This document shows positions 55,839-64,000 of a stretch of DNA of 64,000 bases, in pieces; within the stretch, counting starts at the first letter, position 1; each line of letters starts with the position of its first letter. This DNA is from Rugalucina vietnamica (lineage: Eukaryota; Mollusca; Bivalvia; Lucinida; Lucinidae). Under the pieces are notes generated by a model that saw only the letters and a program-made list of their open reading frames with translations, was not told the DNA's origin and ran no database searches. The stretch covers positions 39,424,395-39,488,394 of the forward strand of contig OZ024883.1 in assembly GCA_964017185.1 (NCBI GenBank), given 5' to 3'. The translations under genes and the position numbers were made by a program.

Positions 55839-57265
55839 ACCTATCACAAGATCCTTAATCATTTCTACTGGCCAGGAATAAAATCTGATGTATCTCAACA
55901 CTGCAAATCCTGCCACACTTGTCAGATGGTAGGAAAACCCAATCAGACTATTCCTAAAGCTCAGTTACAGCCCATTCCTGCCTTTGATGAACCTTTCAGC
56001 AGAGTGATTATTGATTGTGTAGGTCCCTTACCCAAAACAAAGAAAGGTTGTGAATATCTTCTGACCATAATGTGTGCTTCAACTCGCTTTCCTGAAGCTA
56101 TCCCACTCAGAAATATCAAGGCTAAAACAATAGTTAATGCACTTGTGAAGTTCTTCACATTTGTAGGTCTCCCAAAATCTATCCAGTCAGACCAGGGCTC
56201 AAATTTTATGTCAGGAATTTTTCAGCAAGTCATGTACGAACTTGGAATTAAGCAATACAAGTCATCGGCTTACCACCCTGAAAGCCAAGGTGCCTTAGAA
56301 AGATTCCACCAAACTTTGAAAAACATGATCAGATCTTACTGCTTTGACACTGAAAAAGATTGGGATGAAGGCATACACTTGCTTCTATTTGCTGTAAGAG
56401 AATCTGTACAAGAGTCTCTGGGGTTCAGCCCATTTGAGCTTGTTTTTGGGCACACTGTACGTGGACCGTTAAAACTTCTAAAAGAGAAATTTCTCTCAGA
56501 TGATGACAGTTCATTGAACTTACTTCAGTATGTGTCTGATTTCAAAAACAGACTATCAAAGGCCTGTGATGCAGCTCAGTCCAATCTCAAATCTGCTCAA
56601 AGCAAAATGAAGATTCGTTATGATGAAAATGCTAAAGACAGAAATTTTGAACCTGGAGACAAGGTACTTGCTCTCTTGCCCATTCCTGGCAGACCTTTAC
56701 AAGCTAGATATTATGGCCCGTATACTGTTGATAAAAAGTTAAGTGACGTGAATTACATTGTTAACACTCCTGGGAGGCGCAAGCAAAAACAGTTTTGTCA
56801 CATTAATATGCTTAAGAAGTATATTGATAGGGATAGTTCTGTTATTTCATCAGTAAATATAGTTAATTCTGTCCCTCATGAACAAAATCAAATGGACTCT
56901 GAGGACTTCAACTTGGAGAAATCTGATCCCTCGTCATCGAAACTCCAGAATTCTGACATACTACAGAATCTTGATCAGAAACTGTCTCACCTTGATTCAG
57001 ACAAACGACTTGAACTGAAACAGTTAGTTCTCGAATATGAGCACTTATTTCCGGACATTCCATCCAGAACTGACAAAATCTATCATGATGTTGACATTAT
57101 TGAAGGTTCAAAACCTGTAAAGCAACATCTTTACAGAATGAACCCTGTAAAACAGCAATATCTCAGGGAAGAAGTTCAATATTTGCTGGACAATGATTTC
57201 ATTGAACCCAGCCAAAGTGAATGGAGTTCTCCTTGTATTTTTGTACCAAAGCCAGACGGGATTTT
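55839..57265 (+). pseudogene. pol: Integrase and RT N-terminus of the Gypsy element
   Basis: Resumes at the rest of the HHCC finger (CKSCHTC), then the DDE catalytic core: Asp at 56,013-56,015 (IIDCVGP), Asp at 56,190-56,192 (SDQGSNF), Glu at 56,298-56,300, with exactly 35 residues between the last two (DD35E). A GPY/F-like module follows (RYYGPYTV, about 56,710). The frame then enters the RT N-terminal region (EYEHLFPDIP, LLDNDFIEPSQSEWSSPCIFVPKPDG) and is lost by one missing base in the T-run at 57,261-57,265. Confidence 0.92.
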
Positions 57266-58366
57266 AGAATGTGCACAGACTATCGAAAAGTCAATTCTGT
57301 CACTAAAACAGACACTTTTCCCATCCCACGAATCGATGACTGCATTGATAATATTGGACATGCCAAGTATGTTACAAAGTTCGATCTGCTAAAAGGATTT
57401 TGGCAGATACCCCTCACGGACAGAGCAAAGGAGATCTCGGCATTTGTTACACCAGATGGACTGTACCAGTATAAAGTCATGCCATTTGGAATGAAGAACT
57501 CGCCTGTGACTTTTCAGCGGCTGGTCAACAGTTTGATTTCCAATCTGGATGGCTGTAAAGCCTATATCGACGACGCTATTATCTTCAGTGAGGAGTGGCA
57601 ACAACACTTGCAGACAATCAGAACATTCTTTGACCGGCTAAGTGATGCTAAACTAACTGTGAACTTGGCAAAAAGTGAATTTTGCCATGCAAACTTGACA
57701 TTTCTTGGACACATTGTAGGTCAAGGTGAGGTAAAACCTGTAGAAGCTAAAGTTGAGGCTATCTCAGATTTTCCTGTACCTACTAGCAAAAGACAACTGA
57801 TGCGCTTTCTGGGTATGGCTGGATATTACAGGAAATTCTGCAACAACTTTTCGGCTATAGCTGCGCCTCTGACAAACTTGCTTGGTAAGAAGGCCAAGTA
57901 TGTTTGGACAGATGACTGCCAGAAGTCATTTGATAAGCTCAAAGCCATACTTAGAAGTGCTCCGGTTCTCTTAGCACCAAGTTTTGACAAAGGGTTCAAG
58001 TTGGCTGTAGATGCCAGTGATGTTGGTGCAGGCAGTGTATTGTTGCAAGAAGATGACAATGGTGTTGACCATCCTGTTTGTTATTTTTCCAAAACGTTTT
58101 ACAAGCATCAGAGAAATTACTCTACCATAGAGAAAGAATGCCTATCTCTAATCCTTGCGCTTCAGCACTTTGAAGTTTACTTAGCTTCTTCACATGCACC
58201 AATTGTTGTCTTCAGTGACCACAATCCACTGACTTTCATACATAAAATGAAAAACAAGAACCAGCGTTTACTCAGGTGGAGTCTCATGTTGCAAGAGCAC
58301 AATCTTGACATCAGACATATCCGAGGAAGAGATAATATCATTCCAGACACCCTAAGCAGAGCTTAA
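57266..58366 (+). pseudogene. pol: Reverse transcriptase and RNase H of the Gypsy element
   Basis: Frame of the 381-codon ORF (57,221-58,366). RT motifs: RMCTDYRKVN, motif A FDLLKGFWQIPL, motif B FGMKNSPVTFQR, catalytic YIDD (57,563-57,574), FLGHIVG, and the thumb/connection MRFLGMAGYYRKF. RNase H: first Asp in AVDASDVGAG (58,010-58,012), Glu in STIEKECLS, Asp in FSDHNPL. It ends PDTLSRA-TAA, with the polypurine tract and 3' LTR after about 150 bp. There is no integrase downstream, which confirms the IN-RT-RH order. Confidence 0.94.
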
Positions 58367-58500
58367 GTGCCTCTACAATGCTGATGTCCAGCTTTGTGCT
58401 GTTGTTTTTTATTAGTTTTGCACAAATTTTGCTAAACATATTGTATACAATTATCCAGTATTGCAAAAGAAAGCTTTATTTTATAAAACTTTCTTTTCTT

Positions 58501-58513
58501 TGAAGAGGGGAAG
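58501..58513 (+). other. Polypurine tract
   Basis: TGAAGAGGGGAAG immediately before the 3' LTR, the expected primer site for plus-strand DNA synthesis. Confidence 0.85.
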
Positions 58514-59340
58514 TGTTATGTATGACAGTTACTTGTTGAAAGATGTGCATTCAGTACTGGTAAACTTCCCAAGGGAGTATGCCCAGGAAAGTATGATGTT
58601 ATACATATGATGTTTACTTGTTGTCCTTAGCAATTATTTACTTTTAGTGTCCCAGATATTGGACATAAACAGGTTGTTTACTTCAGAATTTTCTAGAAAT
58701 TTCAAATTGTTCTTTAACGGAAATGTCCGGAAAAATCTGGAAAAACAAAAGATGTAGAATCTTCTAGAAAAATCTTTTTTTATGTCAAAAGAATATTGTG
58801 GAATTTTCTGGAAGGATAATGGCCTCTCTAGAATATTCCAGAACATTAAATTTTGGTAAACAACTTGTTATTTTTAGTATATGATATCATAGAATTTGCT
58901 GGAAGAATCCTGAATGTTCCTCAGTGCTATATAAGGGCTACAAATTTTCATAAGGACAATCTTTGGGTACTGTTACTATTAAGAAGTCAAAATCTATCTT
59001 ACTGGAATTTAAACTTATTCTTGGATTACTTTGTGATATTCGATTCTGGATTGGGACATGGTGCTACTTTGAAACAAACTTTAATTCTTGGGATCAGAAA
59101 CTGATACAGACTTGTGTTAAAAATTCTGAGGGACATTCAGACATTCTTTAAGGGAATTAACATCTTGAAAGGTATTGTACATTCATTTTTGTTTGATTGT
59201 ATATATGCTTTTGATTGTTTCACATGTAATTACTGGTTAAATCACTTCTAAATAGATTCGTTAAATTTTAAACAAAGCTTATTGCTGGCTAACCAACTTG
59301 TTGGTTTCCTTAATCTTCTAGTTACGCCTGGCACGTAACA
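58514..59340 (+). repeat. 3' LTR
   Basis: Begins TGTTATGTATGACAGTTACT after the polypurine tract and ends GCCTGGCACGTAACA. By eye about 14-15 differences from the 5' LTR, including one small indel near 58,941. All five heat-shock-like arrays are intact. Confidence 0.93.
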
Positions 59341-59344
59341 TTAA
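59341..59344. repeat. Target-site duplication TTAA (right)
   Basis: Partner of 51,937-51,940, directly after the terminal ...TAACA of the 3' LTR. Confidence 0.75.
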
Positions 59345-60050
59345 CGACTGCAATATTGCACGTATTTAATGGTACTGTCGTCTATCTTGGTAAAGGACGT
59401 TTTGGTAGGTTCAAAATGTGGACTTATAAAGTGCTTGAACAGGCATGTTAGCTATAACATCCCATTAGTCTTGCCCATAATGACTTTTAAATTCAATTTT
59501 CGTTATTTAAATATTAATTTAGAGTTTTCATTTTTGTTTTCTAGATATGGAATGGATGGGCGATGCAGTTTTTTAACATCTACATGTAAATGAAAGATCC
59601 AGGGTAGAGCCTAGCTCAAGATAAGAGGAAAAAAGTATGTCCACATGATGAAAATGAGAAACTAATGAGCAAATACCAGTAGAATAAAAGTCAATAATAG
59701 AATAAAATCCAATAGTAGAGACGAAGCTAGATCCAAGTCAAACATTTATGTCACTCGACTTGCGCGCATATTGTCAATTGCCCATGCTTCGTGTGGAGAA
59801 ATTCATTTGCTCATCCGGTCGCATCGCGTATTCCTAAAGTAAAAAGTAATTTCGGGTCATAAAGAGTTCATCAAGTTTACATCAAATCGCTCTCTGTAAT
59901 GTAGAACAACATGCCATGTAAACAGGCAACAAGGTAAATCTTAACTAACACACTGCCACAAACAGATAAACAATGAAGTTTTGAAACATTATGTGATTGT
60001 TTACACCATTTTCACACAATAGAAGGTCAAAACTTGATTTTCACAAACTT
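59345..60050. other. No recognisable gene
   Basis: AT-rich sequence downstream of the LTR element. No supported feature. Confidence 0.4.
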
Positions 60051-60094
60051 TAAGTGATTGGCATTCATACCATTTTTGTCCGCTTTCTTGTTTT

Positions 60095-60197
60095 GTATTT
60101 TTTGTTTTTGTTTATTTATTTATTTATTTTTTTTTTTTTTGTTTATTTTGTTTCTGTTTATTTTGTTTTTGTTTATTTTGTTTTTGTTTATTTTCGT
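60095..60197. repeat. TTTGTTTAT-type low-complexity tract
   Basis: Imperfect tandem TTTTGTTTATTT and TTTATT units. The Phe/Leu-rich open frame across it is an artefact. Confidence 0.85.
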
Positions 60198-60273
60198 GTT
60201 CAGTAAAAGCGACGTGGTCGGCCAGCTGATCACATTCAATCATATTTCAACTCATATGAGACGGGCCATATAG

Positions 60274-60437
60274 CAGGTGGGACAAAAACGAAAAAAAAAA
60301 AAAAAAAAAAAAAAAAACCGAGAAAAACCACCTGGTACACCAGCAAGCAGAATATGGCTAATCTCACAGTTAGCCAGTACGGGGCTCGAACCCACACTAG
60401 ACACAGCGATGAGATGATCGAGTTACTGGTATAATAA
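60274..60437 (-). mobile_element. tRNA-headed SINE fragment (5' truncated)
   Basis: On the minus strand: GTGTGGGTTCGAGCCCCGTA (a good Pol III B box) followed by AACTGTGAGATTAGCC, then GTGTACCAGGTGGTTTTTCT and a ~28-base T-run. The expected A box upstream is not recognisable, so the head is truncated at about 60,437. The body is reminiscent of molluscan V-type SINEs, from memory and not verified. It lies next to D1 copy 3. Confidence 0.55.
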
Positions 60438-60935
60438 CTGCTATGAAATAGCTTCATTTGTATCCAGTACCAACATTAATTTTTGGGAGGATGTGGCTCT
60501 TAGAATTCCAAAATGTACATTAAACGACAAGTTTGTTAACATTTTATTGGCAGTGCCTACACAAAGACAAGTGTTTGAGTTGCATCATGACTCTATATAC
60601 GCTGTAGTGACATGTTTTCATTGTATGTGTAATACACTCCGAATATTTCACGCACAAGTGAAGCATGGTGCTTAGGTTTTTGACGTAAAAAGCACAAAAG
60701 AAAATCTTTCAATGCACCTACCGACATTTAAGTCATTCATTCATTGGTTGTAGATAATGTCACTGTCCTGACGAATTTCACTCATTCGGCGACAAGGTCA
60801 TATTAACGGCGGTTTTGACTGAATTCCTTGATCAGGTCAGTTCCCCTGCAGAGTCAAAGGTTCATTTCCACGACTGACTGACCATCTGATTAATTGTTAA
60901 CCACTACGGAAGTCTAATCCTGTCATAGTAGACAT
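60430..60935 (+). repeat. Dispersed repeat D1, copy 3 (left part)
   Basis: Matches 32,370-33,925 discontinuously: TAACTGCTATGAAATAGCTTC, TTTGTATCCAGTACCAACATT, and CTGTCATAGTAGACAT at the insertion point. The copy resumes at 63,040. Confidence 0.65.
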
Positions 60936-61294
60936 TTACGGACTAAGACGGTGACGGTGACAGAGCTCGGACTTCGCTTGAAATACCAGGTCGTCTCAAA
61001 AATATTTTTTGTAAAATCAATTTATATAGGCAAAACAATTAATTTATTTGTTTGTAGGTGTGCGCATGTATAGGCAACAATTTGAAATGATTTTTTCTTT
61101 TATTCTGAGTCGTTTGACGAACTAACAACACCCAACATTTGCATGAGCTTTGGTACTTTTTTGTAATAAACTTATAATATGCCACTTGGTTTTCTCTTAT
61201 GATTCCAGACAACGGACGTTTCCGTTGTCGGCGTCCGACGGCTCAAGCTGGCTGTCCTCTATTCAACGGAGATTAAATCCCGGCACTTAAGCCC

Positions 61295-61358
61295 CGCTAT
61301 GCCCCTGCTATCCCCGACCCTAAGGGGGCCGGGGATACAAACGACTGGTGCATTAAGC
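61295..61358. repeat. CCCCGCT...GTGCATTA repeat (copy 2)
   Basis: GCCCCGCTATGCCCCTGCTA, CCCCGACCCTAAGGGGGCCG (hairpin-forming) and ACGACTGGTGCATTAAG, similar to 24,700-24,795. Confidence 0.4.
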
Positions 61359-62050
61359 TAGTTTCTCACTGGCATGCGAATTCCTCGCGACTGTTTCGCG
61401 AATTTAGTCGCGGCACTTTCGCACGACATGCCACGGTGCGAGTGTTGCACGAGTGTCGTGAGAATTTTCACGTGTCGCGAACTGGTCGCGAAGGTTTAAA
61501 ACATATTTAAAAATTTTATGCAAAATTTTTAGCCAAAAAAAATCGCAAGACCGTCGCGCTACTGTCGTGCGACGGTCGCACGACGTTCGTGCGAGTGTCG
61601 CGAACCTGACGCCGCAAAATTTTAGCGAATTTACAATGCGAAATTTTCGCGACACTCGTACGAATGTCGTGCGAAAGTCCCGCGACAAAATTCGCAAAAC
61701 AGTCGCGAGAAATTGGCATGCCAGTGAGATACTAGCCGCAATTTAGCGACATTGGTACGAATGTCGTGCGACACTCGCACGAATGTCGCGCGACTGTCGT
61801 ACGAATTAAAAATTAAAAATAAGATACATTCGCGGGAAAGTCGTGAGACACTCTCACGAATGTCGCGCGACTGTCTTGCGACAGTCGCGCGACTATCGCG
61901 AGATATATTTTCAAAATTAGACCGAAGTTCGCGAATTCGTCGCATAAATGTCTATTCAATGAGACTGCAACATGAAAATTGTGTTTATATCGTTAATCTT
62001 TGTCGCGAAATATTCGCGAACTAGTCTCCGGTTGTCGCATTCCAGTTAGA
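61357..62050. mobile_element. TIR element(s) filled with GTCGCGCGAC-like words
   Basis: Left end GCTAGTTTCTCACTGGCATG is matched by the complement of 61,702-61,736 (GCTAGTATCTCACTGGCATG, 34 bp with 4 differences). A weaker third match lies at about 62,030-62,052 (complement CTATCTAACTGGAATGCGA). The interior is degenerate variants of GTCGCGCGACTGTCGTGCGA in both directions. Either a 380-bp element is nested in or next to a relative, or one ~0.7-kb element has a duplicated end. The Arg/Ser/Thr-rich frames here come from the repeat. Confidence 0.65.
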
Positions 62051-62140
62051 TAGGGGCTTTTAGCAGCAAATTTGCTGCAGCGAAAATGTTGCTTACAAAA
62101 CTGTTGCTGACTTGAACTCAATCGAGCTGAATGAATCTTC

Positions 62141-62340
62141 ATGTTCGTTTGCAGACAATATGGATCGCCAAACCAAAAATACCATCAGACTTTTCTACCA
62201 GCTTTGGTCCGACAACCCCCTCACATCACACAGAATACTGTGCATATCCTTGTTATGTTTAAAACGCTTGCGTCGAACATTTGTGTCGAACATGCGATAG
62301 CAGAACTTAAAGAATATCGGGCTGTTGTGGCGGTATGAAG
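62141..62340 (+). pseudogene. DDE transposase remnant (PIF/Harbinger or ISL2EU-like)
   Basis: A short frame with the block CVEHAIAELKEYRAV, then stop TGA and RHRR in the same frame. A VEHAI-x-LK segment carrying the catalytic Glu is the usual C-terminal signature of the DDE_Tnp_4-type nuclease of PIF/Harbinger and ISL2EU elements. Only about 65 codons are open and no other catalytic block is seen, so the assignment is tentative. It sits inside the TIR element at 60,936-63,039, which makes descent from its transposase plausible. Confidence 0.4.
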
Positions 62341-62427
62341 ACACCGTCGTAGGGCGTTGCCCCGCGTTGTGACGTTGTGCCAATATCACTACTGACAATC
62401 ACGTGGTATTGTTTATATACAAACGGA

Positions 62428-62822
62428 TAAATGATCGGGTTATACACACTACAATGAGAACGCAGTTGAAGTTAGATTTTCGAGTTTTCTCCTACAGCGT
62501 TTCTTCTACTGACGGATAGCTAGGTGCAGGCAATACAGAAATTGAACATTTATTGAAAGAAAATAACATAAGAAATCCCGATTATTTCGTTTTCGCAAAC
62601 ACTTCAATGTTACTGTTTTGGAATTAGTATATAATCATGGGGCGGAAGTGTTTGCGAAAATGAAATGACCTGGATTCCTTATGTTACTTTCATTCAATTA
62701 ATATCCAATTTCCTCTTTGCCTGCACCTATCTATCAGTCAATTGAGTAAACGTTATAGGGAAAAACTCGAATTTCTCATCTCAACTCTTGACAGAATTTC
62801 ATTGTGCGTCACCCGATCATGT
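62428..62822. repeat. Long imperfect foldback, ~190-nt arms
   Basis: Left arm (ATGATCGGGTTATACACA..., TTCGAGTTTTCTCC, GGATAGCTAGGTGCAGGCAA, TTTTCGCAAACACTTC) is complementary to the right arm (GAAGTGTTTGCGAAAA, TTGCCTGCACCTATCTATC, AACTCGAATTTC, CACCCGATCATG), with the axis near 62,625. It is non-coding and lies within the 2.1-kb TIR element, either nested or as its own subterminal structure. Confidence 0.8.
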
Positions 62823-63039
62823 ATCGATTATTTTAACAATACAATGTGTTTCTCAGCTGTGAATATGTGCTGGTCTTGTGTGTGAAAGAAACAGATTGGT
62901 TTAATAATTTGAATTATGTAGGCCTACACATAAAATGTCATTTCACTATTTAGTAAGTTTGGTTTTGAGACGACCCTGATTTATGGCTTGATTTCAACCG
63001 AAGTTCGAGCTCCGTGAACGTCACCGTCTTGATCCGTAA

Positions 63040-63290
63040 ATGTACTTGATCGACTCAAGGAACAATTATTGGGTCACTGTATTGGACTTGCCAATAAAAA
63101 TCACACTGAAGTATGATTACGGCCATATACCAGAAATTGATCACAGTCTATTAATCAGGATATATTAATTTCCTGATATTACCAAGAAGTGTAATTCGAT
63201 ATCAAATGAAGGGACATTATGTAAACATAGTAAAGGAATCAGAACACATCAAGATGGACGTTCAGTAAGAATATGATTCATTTAAGCAAG
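63040..63290 (+). repeat. Dispersed repeat D1, copy 3 (right part)
   Basis: Matches 33,930-34,150 and 6,500-6,700: CTTGATCGACTCAAGGAACA, GACTTGCCAATAAAAATCACAC, CATATACCAGAAATTGATCACAGTC and TTAATTTCCTGATATTACC. Confidence 0.7.
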
Positions 63291-64000
63291 CAACAACAGG
63301 TTTAAAATGTAAATGAAAGGTAGGGACCCTTAAAAGAAAACACAAATCAGTATTGATTGCAGAGGGAGGCAATTGTACTGCACAGCATATCAAGGATCAT
63401 TAAACAAATAAACAATCGTACCACATGTATTATACTGTATGGACCTCTTTATGAACCCCTGCAGAGATGAGGTAATCACCTCATAATGGTAGCATTTTGA
63501 TCTCTGGATTATATTGCACCACCAAGGGTCATAAATCGAACAAACGGTGGTACCACTTTAGCTGCGTCATAAGCGCTTCCTTTAACAGTGTTTTCCCTGC
63601 TGAAAAAATCAGTAATTTTCAAGCGTGATGAAATTGTGCAGTGTCAAGTTGATCAACTTGCCAGGTAGAAATTTAGTTGGAAATCAACTATGCACTGAGC
63701 CTGGTTTCAAGACTTCAAACCCACTTTAGCTTGGTGCCCTGGTCTTGGGACATACACATAGGGTAAAATATCTGGTGTGACTCCACAGTACACATAGTCT
63801 TTTCTGATTGCCTAAGAGGAATTTCATTGAAAATGGAATTACAAAAATAAAATCATCCCTGTGTTACTACAATTGAAAGAAATCACGTCCAAATGATAAT
63901 TGGAAAGTGCCTTATATCTTTCTTTCTCACAGGATTACGAAACATAACACAAAATCGCTATCTCTCCTGGAAATTAACGGTTGAGTCCGAGCAATATCCT
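63291..64000. other. No recognisable gene
   Basis: AT-rich sequence to the end of the window. No supported feature. Confidence 0.4.

Larger units (their letters stand above)
51941..59340 (+). mobile_element. Ty3/Gypsy LTR retrotransposon, Gmr1-like order, defective
   Basis: A complete but inactive 7,400-bp element. It has two ~826-bp LTRs (about 98% identical by eye, ~14 differences), TTAA target duplication, primer-binding site, polypurine tract, and domains in the order Gag, protease, integrase, reverse transcriptase, RNase H. Integrase before RT is the Ty1/Copia order, yet the RT, integrase DD35E core and GPY/F-type end are Ty3/Gypsy in character. That combination defines the Gmr1-like group known from animals. 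Lesions: a 1-bp frameshift in early Gag (about 52,925), an in-frame TAA (53,374-53,376), a 518-bp nested P insertion (55,321-55,838) and a 1-bp frameshift in RT (57,261-57,265). Confidence 0.93.
60936..63039. mobile_element. 2.1-kb TIR element with 2-bp AT duplication
   Basis: Inverted ends of roughly 65 bp: left TTACGGACTAAGACGGTGAC, right complement TTACGGATCAAGACGGTGAC, continuing through AGCTCG(G/A)ACTTCG and CAGG(G)TCGTCTCAAAA. The flanking AT (60,934-60,935 and 63,040-63,041) is supported by D1: joining the flanks gives GTAGACATGTACTTGATCGA, alignable to uninterrupted GTAGCCCATAAACCTGATTG at about 33,920. A 2-bp AT duplication is typical of ISL2EU-type elements. A DDE-like remnant lies inside at 62,141-62,340. 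The superfamily is inference. Confidence 0.75.

Noticed and set aside
55815-58366. Integrase-before-RT order as a result of two fused elements
   Set aside because: Only one LTR pair, TTAA duplicated at the outer ends, no internal LTR remnant between integrase and RT, and a continuous frame from integrase into RT up to a single-base lesion.
60360-60437. Intact tRNA gene on the minus strand
   Set aside because: Only a B box is convincing; no A box and no cloverleaf could be traced, so it is a SINE head fragment.
61404-62024. Overlapping Arg/Ser/Thr-rich ORFs on both strands
   Set aside because: They arise from the GTCGCGCGAC word field, which lacks stops in several frames; no protein-like variation.

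Overview
This is a eukaryotic, AT-rich, repeat-dominated window. The most likely source is a lophotrochozoan animal, probably a bivalve mollusc. I infer this from the RT family with a GIPMGT/YLDD core, a Ty3/Gypsy element with a Gmr1-like domain order, a truncated tRNA-headed SINE, and several short TIR elements around 'AGCTCACC...GGTGAGCT' termini of a kind I associate with molluscan genomes. I see no rRNA gene, no intact tRNA gene, no CRISPR, no prokaryotic operon and no host gene I can name. Two short minus-strand open segments near 44.1 and 47.1 kb look exon-like; these are hypotheses only.

Layout. From 0.9 to 13 kb there are small inverted-repeat elements (902-1133, 5985-6239, 12442-12792), a large diverged dispersed repeat (called D1 here, about 3.1-6.7 kb) and fragments of one retroelement family (called P here). 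From 13,477 to 18,476 lies an element of exactly 5,000 bp with 80-bp inverted ends that are identical by eye, flanked by a 5-bp duplication AATTA. From 18.8 to 24.6 kb there are a TTTCGCGGCGAAA-rich repeat, two copies of a 277-279 bp hairpin MITE, a 2.1-kb TIR element (20,450-22,565) carrying 15 copies of a 14-mer, and a tandem duplication. From 25.8 to 28.3 kb there is a composite repeat with about 0.45-kb internal units. From 31.7 to 34.2 kb is a second copy of D1. At 36.9-38.6 kb is the longest P-family copy, encoding most of a reverse transcriptase. From 39.2 to 40.6 kb is a paralogue of the 1.4-2.6 kb segment (D3). At 40.7-41.45 kb there is a ~190-bp tandem array. From 51,941 to 59,340 is an LTR retrotransposon with both LTRs, a 4-bp TTAA target duplication, a primer-binding site, a polypurine tract and gag-protease-integrase-RT-RNaseH, broken by two frameshifts, one nonsense codon and one nested P insertion. 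From 60,936 to 63,039 is another TIR element, inserted in a third copy of D1, with nested foldback and CGCGAC-rich elements and a DDE-transposase-like remnant.

How the parts relate. Family P alone has at least 26 fragments in both orientations (roughly 10 kb). They share a 3' end (...CCTGATC(A/T)TTGCCTACTTGTACCTTTT) and have scattered 5' truncations, as target-primed reverse transcription would leave. Repeated segments within the window supply empty sites for several insertions, so element boundaries and relative ages can be read internally. The best leads are the heat-shock-element arrays in the LTR promoter, the 5-kb element with RAG/Transib-like ends, the 14-mer-studded element and the hairpin MITE that seems to insert without target duplication.

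All identities and counts were made by eye; no alignment or database search was run.
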